Shown here piece after piece: positions 49,652 to 60,046 of a DNA stretch of 64,000 bases. The notes under the pieces are model-generated. The model had not been told where the DNA came from and did no database searches. It saw nothing but the letters and a program-made list of their open reading frames with translations. Position numbers and translations under genes: made by a program. How positions within the stretch are numbered: the first letter of the stretch is position 1; each line of letters opens with the position of its first letter. Source of the DNA: Vibrio sp. S17_S38 (GTDB lineage: Bacteria > Pseudomonadota > Gammaproteobacteria > Enterobacterales > Vibrionaceae); assembly GCF_014694375.1 (NCBI RefSeq), contig NZ_JAAUWW010000020.1, positions 1 through 64,000 on the forward strand, in the 5' to 3' direction.

Positions 49652-51046
49652 ATGGCAGACAATCAAACTCGAAAAATCGTAGACGCTCAAGTCGACGCAC
49701 TTAAAGTGCCACCGCACTCTTTAGAGGCAGAACAGTCAGTTTTAGGTGGATTATTACTTGATAATGAACGCTGGGATTCGATTTCAGGCAAGGTTGTGGG
49801 TAAGGACTTTTATAGTCGACCACATCGTTCTATTTTCGCTGCGATTAAAGCGATTTTAGATGATAACCAACCTCTGGATCTTATTACTCTCTCAGAACAT
49901 CTTGAACAGCGTGAAGAATTAGAGTCGGTAGGAGGCTTTGCTTATCTTGCCGATTTAGCCAAAAACACCCCAAGTGCTGCCAATATTAATGCTTATGCCG
50001 ATATTGTGTGTGAACGTGCCTTAGTCCGAAATTTGATTGGTGTGGCTAATGAAATTGCTGATGCAGGGTATGATCCACAAGGGCGCAGTTCTGCTGATTT
50101 ACTCGATATGGCAGAAAGTAAAGTTTTTGCCATTGCAGAAGAGCGCACAACGGAAAGTGAAGGCCCTCAAGGGGTTGATAATATTCTAGAAAAAACTCTT
50201 GAGCGTATTGAGGAGTTGTATAAATCACCACAAGATGGTGTGACCGGTGTGAACACGGGCTTTGCTGATTTAAATAAGAAAACGGCAGGTTTGCAAGGTT
50301 CTGATTTGATCATTGTGGCAGCGCGTCCATCAATGGGTAAAACTACATTTGCCATGAACTTATGCGAAAATGCGGCGATGGATCAAGACAAGCCAGTTTT
50401 GATTTTCTCACTAGAGATGCCCGCAGAGCAATTAATGATGCGTATGCTGGCTTCACTCTCTCGCGTTGATCAAACTAAAATTCGTACTGGTCAACTTGAT
50501 GATGAGGATTGGGCGCGTATTTCATCAACGATGGGTATTCTGATGCAGAAAAAGAATATGTACATCGATGATAGTTCAGGGCTAACGCCTACCGATTTAC
50601 GTTCTCGCGCTCGTCGAATTGCACGTGAAACGGGTGGTCTTTCCATGATCATGGTCGATTACCTCCAATTAATGCGAGTGCCGGGTATGAAAGATAATCG
50701 TACCTTGGAAATATCCGAAATATCACGCTCGTTAAAAGCGCTAGCGAAAGAGTTGAATGTTCCTGTAGTGGCGCTTTCTCAGCTCAACCGTTCCTTGGAG
50801 CAACGAGCAGATAAGCGTCCAATTAACTCAGATTTACGTGAATCAGGTGCGATTGAGCAAGATGCGGATTTAATCATGTTCATTTATCGTGATGAAGTTT
50901 ATAACCCCGATAGCGCCTTGAAAGGGATTGCAGAAATTATTATTGGTAAGCAGCGTAATGGTCCGATTGGTTCGGTGCGCCTGACTTTCCAAGGGCAGTT
51001 TTCTCGCTTTGATAATTATGCGGGACCAGCATTTGATGATGAGTAA
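49652..51046 (+). CDS. dnaB: Replicative DNA helicase DnaB
   Basis: DnaB is the hexameric helicase that unwinds DNA at the replication fork. The 464 residues show the N-terminal domain (HSLEAEQSVLGGLLLDNERW) and the RecA-type C-terminal domain with Walker A ARPSMGKTT (Lys230) and MIMVDYLQLM. No intein is present. alr follows 42 bases later, as in E. coli and vibrios. Confidence 0.98.
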   Translation: MADNQTRKIVDAQVDALKVPPHSLEAEQSVLGGLLLDNERWDSISGKVVGKDFYSRPHRSIFAAIKAILDDNQPLDLITLSEHLEQREELESVGGFAYLADLAKNTPSAANINAYADIVCERALVRNLIGVANEIADAGYDPQGRSSADLLDMAESKVFAIAEERTTESEGPQGVDNILEKTLERIEELYKSPQDGVTGVNTGFADLNKKTAGLQGSDLIIVAARPSMGKTTFAMNLCENAAMDQDKPVLIFSLEMPAEQLMMRMLASLSRVDQTKIRTGQLDDEDWARISSTMGILMQKKNMYIDDSSGLTPTDLRSRARRIARETGGLSMIMVDYLQLMRVPGMKDNRTLEISEISRSLKALAKELNVPVVALSQLNRSLEQRADKRPINSDLRESGAIEQDADLIMFIYRDEVYNPDSALKGIAEIIIGKQRNGPIGSVRLTFQGQFSRFDNYAGPAFDDE

Positions 51047-51088
51047 TCCTGCCCAATGAATGAGAAACAACCAACTGAAATAAAATTG

Positions 51089-52168
51089 ATGCAAGCAGCA
51101 ACTGCGTATATTAATTTAAATACACTGCAATCTAATTTGCGGAAGGTTAAGAGCAAAACACCCTTTAGCCAATCGCTAGCGATAGTTAAAGCCAATGCTT
51201 ATGGTCATGGTGTTGTTCCTGTTGCATTAAGCCTCACGGATGCTGATGCATTTGGGGTTGCCAGATTAGCAGAAGCGCTTGAATTACGAGCGGCAGGTGT
51301 CGAAAAACCGATTTTGTTGTTAGAAGGCTTTTATTCTGCGCATGACGTAAATATCCTTTCATCTCATGATTTACAAACCGCCATTCATTGTGAGGAGCAG
51401 TTAGTTGCTTTGGAACAAGCCAGTTTAAGGCAACCTATTACTGTTTGGCTTAAAATTGACACTGGTATGCACCGTTTAGGCGTTCGCCCTGATCATGTTC
51501 AGCATTTTATTGAACGCTTAACTGCATGTGAGAATGTTCAAAAACCATTATGCTTTATCAGTCACTTTGGTTGTGCTGATGAGCTTGATAATCCTATTTC
51601 AGCCGAGCAAATTGAAGTTTTTAAGTCGTTTACCGATGGCAAAGGCTCTCGTTCTTTAGCTGCATCTTCTGGGATTTTAGCTTGGCCAGATAGCCATTTT
51701 GATTGGGTTCGCCCTGGGATCATTATGTATGGTATTTCTCCTTTTTCTGATTCCAACGCGCAACAATTAGGCTTCCAACCTGTCATGACGCTAACCTCCC
51801 ATTTGATAGCGGTACGCGATATAAAAGCCGGTGAAAGTGTTGGTTATGGCGCAACGTGGACTTCCGCGCGAGATAGCAAAATTGGGGTTATTGCGATGGG
51901 GTATGGTGATGGTTACCCTAGAACTGCGCCAAATGGAACTCCTGTATTAGTTAATGGTAGAAAAGTGACCCTAGCTGGGCGAGTATCGATGGATATGATC
52001 ACGGTTGATCTTGGTCCAGATAGTCAAGACAAAGTGGGTGATGAGGCCATTTTTTGGGGCGAGTCATTACCAGTCGAAGAGGTGGCACAACATATCGGCA
52101 CTATTGCTTATGAGTTGGTTACTCAGCTGACAGGGCGAGTGATATTAAAATATTGTCACGATGATTAA
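51089..52168 (+). CDS. alr: Alanine racemase
   Basis: Alr makes D-alanine for peptidoglycan using PLP. I place the start at 51089 ([13 protein letters not shown]) because the family begins there; an ATG at 51056 would add 11 residues, and neither has a good ribosome binding site. The 359 residues have the PLP lysine Lys34 in VKANAYGHG and the catalytic Tyr253 in VGYGATW. It lies between dnaB and the Omp85-like gene. Confidence 0.95.
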   Translation: MQAATAYINLNTLQSNLRKVKSKTPFSQSLAIVKANAYGHGVVPVALSLTDADAFGVARLAEALELRAAGVEKPILLLEGFYSAHDVNILSSHDLQTAIHCEEQLVALEQASLRQPITVWLKIDTGMHRLGVRPDHVQHFIERLTACENVQKPLCFISHFGCADELDNPISAEQIEVFKSFTDGKGSRSLAASSGILAWPDSHFDWVRPGIIMYGISPFSDSNAQQLGFQPVMTLTSHLIAVRDIKAGESVGYGATWTSARDSKIGVIAMGYGDGYPRTAPNGTPVLVNGRKVTLAGRVSMDMITVDLGPDSQDKVGDEAIFWGESLPVEEVAQHIGTIAYELVTQLTGRVILKYCHDD

Positions 52169-52174
52169 CCGCGC

Positions 52175-53428
52175 ATGATATTTAACTGGATTAAATTTCA
52201 TTGGAAAATAGTGCTATCGTTTTTGATCGCTAGCTTTCCGTTTTCCTTCTCTATTTATGCGGATGACTTAGCTACTGATGCCAAGGATAAAAAGTCATCC
52301 TGGTATTCTGATTTCAAAGTGGTTCCTTTTGGTTTTGTTTCAGACAGTATTGGTAATTCAATAGGGGCCGCTGGGTTATTAAAAGGAGCGGGTCAGCCAC
52401 AAGCTGCTTTACTTGGTGCGGCATTCGTATCAGATAAAGGGAGCTACATGACTTACCTTGGTGGCTATAATTACCAAGTTTCTGATAATTGGTTATTTAA
52501 CTTTGATGGTTACAGTGCTCAATTTAAAGATTACGATTATTATTTAGGTGTGAACTCGAGTAATGATTCACACTTTAAAGATTCGGTCGTAACAGATGGC
52601 CAAGAATCACGCTTACAGGCGTCTTTTCGTTATGTTTTACCTATCGGTTTGGGTGAAAAGTTAGGCGGAGCGGCGGGCTATGCAACGACTCGAGATATTA
52701 CGTCAGCCAACCCTCTCGAAAGTGGGGTTTCAACATTATGGATAAAGCCTTTTTATAAGAGTCGTCACCTGGATGATTATGATGGTTTTGAGCCAGAATC
52801 GACTTGGGGAATTGAGCTGAGAGCGGATTGGGATAACCGAGATAGCATTCGAAATACGACAACAGGCTCGCGCACTCAATTAGCATTGACCTACGCTCCA
52901 GATATTGGCAACGACAATCCGTGGTCTACTTGGGAGTTTCAAAATAGTCAGTTTTGGGACTTAGGATCACTTGGAACCCTTTTTAATAAGCAAGTATTGG
53001 CCTTTGATTTTTATACCGCAGGCACACCCAGTTGGGATAACGGTACTTCTGGCAATGAGAATCGACCTCCTGAATATGCAGGGGTTCGTTTAGGTGGCTT
53101 GTATCGCCAGCGGGCTTTTTCAGGAGGACGATTTACCGGACAAGCTGCAATTAATTACAGCCTTGAATATCGAGTGATGCCGGATTGGCAACCACTGCAA
53201 AATTGGCCAATATTTGATTTATATAATGTCCCTTGGTGGCAGTGGGTGGTTTTTACTGATATTGGCCGTGTCGCTGATGAGTATGATTTAGCGACACTTA
53301 ATCAAGATATGAGAGCCAGTTTTGGTGGCGCAATTCGTTTTCAAGTCGAAGGCATAGTGGTTCGAACTGAGATGGCTTGGAGCAATGAAGAAAGTGTCTT
53401 TAGAGTGATGGTAAACCAACCCTTTTAA
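52175..53428 (+). CDS. Omp85-type outer-membrane barrel protein without POTRA domains
   Basis: The 417-residue product has a signal peptide (about 1-29, ending SIYAD). It is a transmembrane barrel of the BamA/TamA surface-antigen type: VRLGGLYRQRAFSGGRFTGQ resembles the conserved strand with the RGF/RGY loop, and the chain ends RVMVNQPF with a terminal Phe. No POTRA domain precedes the barrel, so it is not a canonical BamA or TamA. It begins six bases after the alr stop and is probably co-transcribed with it. The function is unknown. Confidence 0.85.
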   Translation: MIFNWIKFHWKIVLSFLIASFPFSFSIYADDLATDAKDKKSSWYSDFKVVPFGFVSDSIGNSIGAAGLLKGAGQPQAALLGAAFVSDKGSYMTYLGGYNYQVSDNWLFNFDGYSAQFKDYDYYLGVNSSNDSHFKDSVVTDGQESRLQASFRYVLPIGLGEKLGGAAGYATTRDITSANPLESGVSTLWIKPFYKSRHLDDYDGFEPESTWGIELRADWDNRDSIRNTTTGSRTQLALTYAPDIGNDNPWSTWEFQNSQFWDLGSLGTLFNKQVLAFDFYTAGTPSWDNGTSGNENRPPEYAGVRLGGLYRQRAFSGGRFTGQAAINYSLEYRVMPDWQPLQNWPIFDLYNVPWWQWVVFTDIGRVADEYDLATLNQDMRASFGGAIRFQVEGIVVRTEMAWSNEESVFRVMVNQPF

Positions 53429-53440
53429 AAGGATTGATTT

Positions 53441-53527
53441 ATGTTCTATCGTTATTCTTCCAGTTTCATCAATAACACTTTAGCACTCAGTAAAAGGGCG
53501 ATAACTGATATAGCGCAATACTCATAA
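53441..53527 (+). CDS. Possible 28-residue ORF between the Omp85-like gene and pgi
   Basis: An ATG at 53441 has AAGGA eight bases upstream and opens 28 codons, MFYRYSSSFINNTLALSK and onward, ending in TAA at 53525. The composition is not striking and I recognise no family. It may be chance. It begins 12 bases after the preceding stop. Confidence 0.25.
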   Translation: MFYRYSSSFINNTLALSKRAITDIAQYS

Positions 53528-53728
53528 CAAAAATCGTTGCGATAATTTAGCTATAGAATAAACACTCTCAGGCAATCGCTTTGGGCGGGAGTAAAAAAGT
53601 ATATTTAATGCTTTAAACTTATTATTAGATCCGAAATATTAGATCAGAAAGTTTTTAATCGGGGGGACATCTTATCGATATTTTGTCGATAGATGTTAAT
53701 CAATCCAACACACATCGGGATCATCATT
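53528..53728. other. pgi upstream region with an 11-bp stem-loop
   Basis: This gene-free stretch, part of a 300-base gap, contains a stem-loop at 53667-53696: ACATC plus TATCGA with one bulged T pairs with TCGATAGATGT around a seven-base loop. It lies about 32 bases before the pgi ATG. A run of six Gs (53661-53666) precedes it. No confident -35/-10 pair is visible. Confidence 0.5.
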
Positions 53729-55381
53729 ATGTTGAAAAATATTAACCCAACTACGACACCAGCATGGAAAGCATTAACCGCACACTTCGAAAGTGCACAA
53801 GATATCGAATTGGCTGACTTGTTTGCGCAAGATAATGCACGCTTTACTGAATTCTCGGCTAAATTTGGTTCAGATATTCTGGTTGATTACTCAAAAAACC
53901 TGATCGACAAAGAAACATTGACTCACTTATTTTCTTTGGCTGAACAAACAGAATTAAAATCAGCAATAGATGCGATGTTTGGTGGCGAGACTATCAATAA
54001 GACAGAAGGCCGCGCAGTGCTGCATACGGCATTACGTAATCGTAGTAACACTCCGGTTGTTGTCGGCGGTCAAGATGTGATGCCAGCGGTCAATGCGGTA
54101 TTGAAAAAAATGGAAACGTTCACTAATCGTATCGTATCGGGTGAGTGGAAAGGTTACACAGGTAAAGAAATTACCGATGTGGTTAACATTGGTATTGGTG
54201 GTTCAGACCTTGGTCCATATATGGTATCTGAAGCATTGACGGTCAACAAAACGCGTTTAAATATGCATTTCGTCTCTAATGTTGATGGTACTCATATTGT
54301 AGAAACCTTGAAAGGATTAAGCCCTGAAACAACCTTATTCTTGGTGGCATCAAAAACGTTCACAACTCAAGAAACTATGACGAATGCGCATACGGCTCGT
54401 GATTGGTTCTTAGCAGAAGCGGGTGATAATGCGCATGTCGCGAAACACTTTGCGGCACTTTCAACCAATGCTAAATCAGTATCTGAGTTTGGTATTGATA
54501 TCGACAATATGTTTGAATTTTGGGATTGGGTTGGCGGTCGTTATTCTCTTTGGTCTGCGATTGGTTTATCTATTTCGCTTGCAGTTGGCTTTGATAATTT
54601 TGTTGAGCTACTAGAAGGTGCTCATGAAATGGATAAGCACTTTTCAACTACGGAATTTGAAAGCAACATTCCTGTGATCTTGGCGTTAATTGGTATTTGG
54701 TACAATAACTTCCACGGTGCTGAGTCTGAAGCTATTCTTCCTTACGATCAATATATGCACCGCTTTGCTGCTTACTTCCAACAAGGGAATATGGAATCAA
54801 ATGGTAAATGTGTTGATCGCAATGGTGATGATGTCGATTATCAAACTGGTCCTATTATTTGGGGTGAGCCAGGAACCAATGGTCAGCATGCTTTCTACCA
54901 ATTGATCCACCAAGGAACAAAATTAATTCCTTGTGACTTTATTGCACCAGCGATTAGCCATAATAAAGTGGGTGATCATCATCAGAAATTGATGTCTAAC
55001 TTCTTTGCTCAAACAGAAGCACTTGCTTTTGGTAAGAGTAAAGCAACCGTAGAAGCTGAATTTGCCGCTGCGGGTAAAACAGCGGAAGAAGTGAAAGACT
55101 TAGTCGCGTTTAAAGTGTTTGGCGGTAATCGTCCAACAAACTCAATTTTAGTGAAGCAAATTACACCTCGTACATTAGGCAACTTGATTGCTATGTACGA
55201 ACATAAGATTTTTGTACAAGGTGTGATTTTAAACATCTTCAGCTTTGATCAATGGGGTGTCGAGCTTGGTAAGCAACTAGCGAATCAAATCTTGCCTGAA
55301 TTAGCTGACAATAAAGCGGTTGATTCACATGATAGCTCAACTAATGGTTTGATTAATGCTTTTAAAGCGTTCAAGGCTTAG
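53729..55381 (+). CDS. pgi: Glucose-6-phosphate isomerase
   Basis: Pgi interconverts glucose 6-phosphate and fructose 6-phosphate. ATG at 53729 ([16 protein letters not shown]) gives 550 residues, one more than E. coli, with GGGA eight bases upstream; a start 12 codons earlier is rejected. The family signatures [13 protein letters not shown] and the loop [14 protein letters not shown] are present, as is the C-terminal [13 protein letters not shown]. It is a single gene with its own terminator. Confidence 0.97.
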   Translation: MLKNINPTTTPAWKALTAHFESAQDIELADLFAQDNARFTEFSAKFGSDILVDYSKNLIDKETLTHLFSLAEQTELKSAIDAMFGGETINKTEGRAVLHTALRNRSNTPVVVGGQDVMPAVNAVLKKMETFTNRIVSGEWKGYTGKEITDVVNIGIGGSDLGPYMVSEALTVNKTRLNMHFVSNVDGTHIVETLKGLSPETTLFLVASKTFTTQETMTNAHTARDWFLAEAGDNAHVAKHFAALSTNAKSVSEFGIDIDNMFEFWDWVGGRYSLWSAIGLSISLAVGFDNFVELLEGAHEMDKHFSTTEFESNIPVILALIGIWYNNFHGAESEAILPYDQYMHRFAAYFQQGNMESNGKCVDRNGDDVDYQTGPIIWGEPGTNGQHAFYQLIHQGTKLIPCDFIAPAISHNKVGDHHQKLMSNFFAQTEALAFGKSKATVEAEFAAAGKTAEEVKDLVAFKVFGGNRPTNSILVKQITPRTLGNLIAMYEHKIFVQGVILNIFSFDQWGVELGKQLANQILPELADNKAVDSHDSSTNGLINAFKAFKA

Positions 55382-55435
55382 TCGTTCAGGGGCGTTTTTT
55401 AAGATAGAATTTATCGATTAAATACGGATCCTAAT

Positions 55436-55466
55436 AAAAAGGTTGGCAAATATGCCAACCTTTTTT
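55436..55466. terminator. Bidirectional terminator between pgi and zur
   Basis: GGTTGGCA (55441-55448) pairs with TGCCAACC (55453-55460), extended by A/T pairs. Ts follow on both strands, so it can serve pgi and the convergent zur. Confidence 0.9.
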
Positions 55467-55497
55467 GTACCTCAAATTCACGATTTAATAAGCAAAA

Positions 55498-55941
55498 CTA
55501 GACGCAGTTTTTACAGGTTCCATGGGTTTCAATGACATGATTGGTGAGGGCGAATCCATGGTCTTCAATATTCTTAGTTAAGAGGGCAACAAGTGCATCA
55601 TCTTGCAATTCACTGACATCGCCACATTGATCGCAGATCAATAAGTGAGAAAAGTGCTTATGCTCATGGGGATGATCACCAAAAAAGCAGCATGAGACGA
55701 AACTATTAGTGGATTCCACTCGGTGAATGAAACCTTGCTCTAACAAAAACTCAAGTGCCCGATAAACCGTCGGAGGTTTAGCTTGAGGTTCATTGACTTT
55801 TAGCTTATCTAATAATTCATAAGCGGTAGATGAACCTTTTTGCTGCCAAATTAATTCAAGAACTTGTTGTCGTTGCGAGGTTAACCGAACCCCTTTTTGC
55901 TGGCAGCGTTCAAGAACTTGTTGTAATAAGCGTTTATTCAA
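55498..55941 (-). CDS. zur: Zinc uptake regulator Zur (Fur family)
   Basis: Zur represses zinc uptake genes when zinc is plentiful. The 147 residues have an N-terminal winged helix (VRLTSQRQQVLELI, PPTVYRALEFLLEQGFI) and a dimerisation domain with structural zinc cysteines at Cys103/Cys106 (CDQCGD) and Cys143/Cys146 (CKNC). HEHKHFSHLLICDQCG fits Zur better than Fur. It is a single gene, convergent with pgi. Confidence 0.9.
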   Translation of the reverse strand: MNKRLLQQVLERCQQKGVRLTSQRQQVLELIWQQKGSSTAYELLDKLKVNEPQAKPPTVYRALEFLLEQGFIHRVESTNSFVSCCFFGDHPHEHKHFSHLLICDQCGDVSELQDDALVALLTKNIEDHGFALTNHVIETHGTCKNCV

Positions 55942-56060
55942 AATAAGAGCCTTTATGGTTAAATTGAGATGATACTAATCGTCGTTATTATCTGTACATT
56001 GAGAGAAAGCGACAGTTTATCGGTTCAGACTTTTATCTAAACGATGGTTTTGGCCTCTTC

Positions 56061-57245
56061 TTATTTATTTGTTGTCATTAAGCTTAATGCTTTACGCGAG
56101 ACATCGCCCGCGGCTTGATGCATGTTTTGATGTTCTAGAGCATCTGCAAGATCAGAGTAATCGGAGATGCTTACTCGTTGTTTTAGTGCTTGCTCGAAAG
56201 CGTGTTGAGCTTCTGACCATTTGTTTTCTCTTAGATAAAGTTGGCCAAGAGCACTATTTGCTTCTGCATGGTTATTGTTTTTTTGAGTAATACCTTCAAG
56301 TAAAACAATCGCTGGATGAGTATCAGCCAGCTGAATTTCAGTGAGTAATGGCAGTAGTTTTTCGGAAGCTGAAGATTTTAAAATATCTCGCAATATAACA
56401 TAAGCCTCAGAATCACCTTTATGTATCATCAATTGTTTAATCATTAAATAGACGACTTGCTCATCTTGTTTCAATTTTTTCGGCAAGTTGCTCCAATATG
56501 CTAATAACCCACTTGTGCCTTTTTGTTGTCCAATTTCCTCCATTTTTCCAAGTTGAGCTTGGTAGTATAAAGATTGGTATTCTTCATCTTGTATCAGTTT
56601 GGCTTTTTTTAGTTTAGGTAATAGATCATCTAATGCTATCCACAACTGTAGCCGCTGATAGGTTTTTTTTAGTAGATTAAGGATAATCGTGTTATTCGGG
56701 TATTTTCCTTTTAGCTTTTCTAAATGAGTATGTGCGTCCGAATATTGGTTATTTCTCATCATTTGGCGAATTTGCGTGATTTCTACTGCCAGTGACGTTT
56801 TATCTTGCTCTAATGCTAAAGCGAGGTATTTTTTTCGTTTGTTTTCATCTCCCATACCTTGGGCTGCCTCTGCGGCAATTAAATAACAAAGCAGCGGCAT
56901 ATCGTGATGGTTAGCCCAGCGGGTGACCTTTTTCTCGGCCGTTTTCCAATCACCTTCCAGCAATTTAATGATGCCTTCATTGGTGTATCGGCGAGCTCGC
57001 TTTAGTTTACGGATACTAAACCAGTTCCATGTGGCACTGGTTGCTCGTAAACCTCGTTTGATAATGTACTCAGCCAGAAAAAGAGCGGCAAGTGCTGCAA
57101 TTACAAAAATAACCAGAGTGGTTACGCTCATTTCCGTTGTGGTATCGGCAACCGAGATAAGTACATAACCTTGTTGGTCTGAAAATTGAGTGCCAACAAA
57201 TAATCCGAGTCCAAGGACAATAAATAGAAAAATTAATCGAAACAT
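56061..57245 (-). CDS. hemY: HemY, TPR protein of heme biosynthesis operon
   Basis: This is the gammaproteobacterial HemY, an inner-membrane TPR protein, not the protoporphyrinogen oxidase of the same name. The 394 residues have two N-terminal hydrophobic segments (FRLIFLFIVLGLGLFVG; VTTLVIFVIAALAALFLA), the HemY_N domain and TPR-type helices (LGQLYLRENKWSEAQHAFEQ). Its start overlaps the hemX stop (TAATG). It ends the hemCDXY operon. Confidence 0.94.
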   Translation of the reverse strand: MFRLIFLFIVLGLGLFVGTQFSDQQGYVLISVADTTTEMSVTTLVIFVIAALAALFLAEYIIKRGLRATSATWNWFSIRKLKRARRYTNEGIIKLLEGDWKTAEKKVTRWANHHDMPLLCYLIAAEAAQGMGDENKRKKYLALALEQDKTSLAVEITQIRQMMRNNQYSDAHTHLEKLKGKYPNNTIILNLLKKTYQRLQLWIALDDLLPKLKKAKLIQDEEYQSLYYQAQLGKMEEIGQQKGTSGLLAYWSNLPKKLKQDEQVVYLMIKQLMIHKGDSEAYVILRDILKSSASEKLLPLLTEIQLADTHPAIVLLEGITQKNNNHAEANSALGQLYLRENKWSEAQHAFEQALKQRVSISDYSDLADALEHQNMHQAAGDVSRKALSLMTTNK

Positions 57246-58360
57246 TATTTATCTCCTTTACCCACAGTTGATACTGAGCGGCGTAATCGTTCAGTAATAA
57301 TATCGGTTAATGGCTTTTGAGATTGAAGCTTGATCGGATAGTTAACGGTAATATCCTTCTCTTTCAATTGACGTAATGCTTGCTCGAATTTCTGTACTTT
57401 CAATGAATTTTGATTGAAGTATTTATTCGACCAGTCATGAGCGATTTGTAATGAAGTTTGATAAATATCGTTATTTTCAGAATAAACGCCTTTGATGGCA
57501 CTTTCTAATTTCGCTTTCATGTTTTCTTTGAAATAAAAATGTTGTTCTGGCGTCAATAGCGGTGTGGCACTTCCTTTACGAGTTCTAAAAGTAATAAAAT
57601 GCCCAGCAAAATCTTTCAAAGACGTGGTTAAATTACTTTGCCAATCATTGATATCACCAGACACTGCGATCTCTTTTTGTTTTTCTTCTTTAAGTAGTAA
57701 TGAGTTAGCTAAAGGCAGTTGATCAACCTCGGTTTGTAAGCTGATTAGATTGAGAATAAGTCCATCTCTATCAATAATAGGGAGGGATTTTAATTGGGTA
57801 ATATCCTTGGCCATTGCTTTACGCAAACCGACCAAACTTGGATCATTGAGCGCTGCAATACGTTGATCGGCAGATTGAATCAGTTGAGTCGCCGATTCAA
57901 TATCATGTTCTAAAAATAGTTTTCTACCCGCCATTTTTGTTAAATAATCTGCTTCAGCGAGTAACCAGTCATTAGGACTGCGGCCTTTAATATCAGCTAG
58001 GGCAAGCTGTAAGCTTTTAATGCTTTTCTCTTGCTGTTCACTAGCGGTTGTTAGTTTATTGGTTATATTTTGATTGTCTTTTTGTAGTTGGGTTTTGTTG
58101 TCATCAAGTTGTTGCTTTAGGTTACTTTGTAAATTGATGACTTGAGCACTAAGTTTATCAATGGTTTTTTTGTTTTGAGTATATTGATATTGCTCGTAGG
58201 CAACCATGGAACCTGCAACTAATAATGCGAAGATAATAGCGATAGTGACTCTCTTCGAACCTGTTTTTTTTGCTTTTTTATCTGCACTGGTTGATTGAGC
58301 TTTGTGGGAAGAGCGAGTTTCGTTGTCTACGGCAGTTTTATTCGAATTATTATCTGTCAT
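57245..58360 (-). CDS. hemX: HemX, membrane protein of the hemCDXY operon
   Basis: HemX proteins of enterics and vibrios resemble uroporphyrin-III methyltransferase in annotation only; this one has no SAM-binding motif. Start at 58360 (MTDNNSNKTAVDNE) has AGGA seven bases upstream and gives 371 residues. A charged cytoplasmic head is followed by one membrane segment (VTIAIIFALLVAGSMVAYEQ), a coiled coil (about residues 70-115) and a periplasmic domain. It overlaps the end of hemD by 11 bases. Confidence 0.92.
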   Translation of the reverse strand: MTDNNSNKTAVDNETRSSHKAQSTSADKKAKKTGSKRVTIAIIFALLVAGSMVAYEQYQYTQNKKTIDKLSAQVINLQSNLKQQLDDNKTQLQKDNQNITNKLTTASEQQEKSIKSLQLALADIKGRSPNDWLLAEADYLTKMAGRKLFLEHDIESATQLIQSADQRIAALNDPSLVGLRKAMAKDITQLKSLPIIDRDGLILNLISLQTEVDQLPLANSLLLKEEKQKEIAVSGDINDWQSNLTTSLKDFAGHFITFRTRKGSATPLLTPEQHFYFKENMKAKLESAIKGVYSENNDIYQTSLQIAHDWSNKYFNQNSLKVQKFEQALRQLKEKDITVNYPIKLQSQKPLTDIITERLRRSVSTVGKGDK

Positions 58361-59108
58361 GTTGTCGTCCTGTATTAAGTTTCCCACAGAGGTGTGCTAA
58401 TAAAATGGAGTTAGCAGCGCTGCCTGTGTTAATTATACGCGAAAAGCCAAATTCTTTTGCTTCTTGTTCAATGCGTTGGCTTGGGATGTAAAGTTCGCGC
58501 TGTGTCAGCCAATGTTTAAAATCATTTGAGCTTTGCGTTATAAGGTAGTTAAGTTGGTCGCCACTGGTTATCACTAATTGTTTGATATTCAGTTGCTTCC
58601 AGTGAGGGAATGTAATGGATTCATCTATCGGGATATAAGCTCTTTGATAGACTTCGCTGTAATCAACATTAGCCCCTCGTTGCTGTAGTGTTTGATAAAT
58701 TAACTCACGGCCACCATTACCTCGTAGTATTAAAATACGCTGATTTTTCACTAACTTCAAAGCTGGTAAGTCCAGTAAGTGTTCACTGTCACTGATTTTT
58801 GGCGATATGACCGTTTTTCCGCAATATTGTTGCAGTAATTGAGCCGTTTTACTGCCAATAGCTAAGTAGATTGGTGTCACTGGAAATGAAGTATTTTGCT
58901 GCTTTAAAATATGTTGAGCCCAATAAACGGCATGTTGGCTGACTGCGATGATAAGTTGGCAGTTTTTCAAATGATACTGAAGAGAAGCGGCATCTTTGCC
59001 TTGCTTAAAGGTAAGTAGAGGATGGTGCAAACTGTTTATGCCAAATGTGGATAACGTTTGGCATAAATTAGAACCATCCTCTCCTGGGCGAGTTACCAGA
59101 ACGGTCAT
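58350..59108 (-). CDS. hemD: Uroporphyrinogen-III synthase
   Basis: HemD closes hydroxymethylbilane to uroporphyrinogen III. The family is poorly conserved; the 252-residue length, the start MTVLVTRPGEDGSNLC and LILRGNGGRELIYQTLQQRGA fit it. It begins two bases after the hemC stop and overlaps hemX by 11 bases, so the operon is tightly coupled. Confidence 0.92.
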   Translation of the reverse strand: MTVLVTRPGEDGSNLCQTLSTFGINSLHHPLLTFKQGKDAASLQYHLKNCQLIIAVSQHAVYWAQHILKQQNTSFPVTPIYLAIGSKTAQLLQQYCGKTVISPKISDSEHLLDLPALKLVKNQRILILRGNGGRELIYQTLQQRGANVDYSEVYQRAYIPIDESITFPHWKQLNIKQLVITSGDQLNYLITQSSNDFKHWLTQRELYIPSQRIEQEAKEFGFSRIINTGSAANSILLAHLCGKLNTGRQHDR

Positions 59109-59110
59109 GT

Positions 59111-60046
59111 TTAGTCGTGTTCTGAATACAGTTTTTCAAGGATGTTTTTGGCGCCATCATTGAGTAATTGGTTGGCTAAAGTAATACCAAGTTGCTCTGC
59201 ATCTTTACGTTGGCCTCGGATTTCACCTCGAATAATAGTTGAACCATCAGGCTCTCCGACTAAACCGCGTAACCAGATATTATCACCATCAAGTAGCGAG
59301 TAACTGCCAATGGGAACTTGGCAACCGCCTTCAAGCGTGAGATTCATTGCTCGTTCACACAATACTCGGTCTTGAGTATCTTGGTGATTAAGGGGCTCTA
59401 ATAGTTTACGTAGGCGATCATCATTTAAGCGGCATTCAATACCAACAGCACCTTGACCAACGGCAGGAAGAGATTCTTCAGGTTCAATAAAGCTGCGTAT
59501 ACGCTCTTCAAGTTTTAGGCGTTTTAAACCTGCAGAGGCCAAAACAATGGCATCGTATTCACCAGCATCTAATTTACTTAATCGTGTGCCTACGTTGCCA
59601 CGTAAATCCTTGATAATAAGATCTGGGCGACGCTCTTTTAATTGGCATTGACGACGTAAGCTACAGGTGCCGACAACGGCGCCTTGAGGTAGGTCATCGA
59701 CATTTGAATAAGTGTTTGAAACGAAAGCATCTCTTGGATCTTCGCGCTCGCAAATCGTCACCAGACCTAATCCTTCGGGGAAGTCGACAGGGACATCTTT
59801 CATTGAATGAACCGCTAGATCGGCTCGACCTTCAAGCATGGCAACTTCTAGCTCTTTAACGAATAAGCCTTTTCCACCGACTTTGGCGAGAGGTGTGTCT
59901 AAAATAATATCGCCCTTGGTTACCATGGTCACTAACTCTACCTCTAGGCCGGGGTGAGCTTTTAATAGAGCATCTCTCACGAAATAGGCTTGCCATAATG
60001 CTAGTGGGCTTTTGCGAGTCGCGATACGAATTGGTGTTGTTGACAT
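59111..60046 (-). CDS. hemC: Porphobilinogen deaminase
   Basis: HemC polymerises four porphobilinogens into hydroxymethylbilane. The 311 residues start [20 protein letters not shown]. Cys242 in [11 protein letters not shown] carries the dipyrromethane cofactor and Asp84 (HSMKDVP) is the catalytic acid. It heads hemCDXY, divergent from cyaA as in E. coli. Confidence 0.97.
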   Translation of the reverse strand: MSTTPIRIATRKSPLALWQAYFVRDALLKAHPGLEVELVTMVTKGDIILDTPLAKVGGKGLFVKELEVAMLEGRADLAVHSMKDVPVDFPEGLGLVTICEREDPRDAFVSNTYSNVDDLPQGAVVGTCSLRRQCQLKERRPDLIIKDLRGNVGTRLSKLDAGEYDAIVLASAGLKRLKLEERIRSFIEPEESLPAVGQGAVGIECRLNDDRLRKLLEPLNHQDTQDRVLCERAMNLTLEGGCQVPIGSYSLLDGDNIWLRGLVGEPDGSTIIRGEIRGQRKDAEQLGITLANQLLNDGAKNILEKLYSEHD

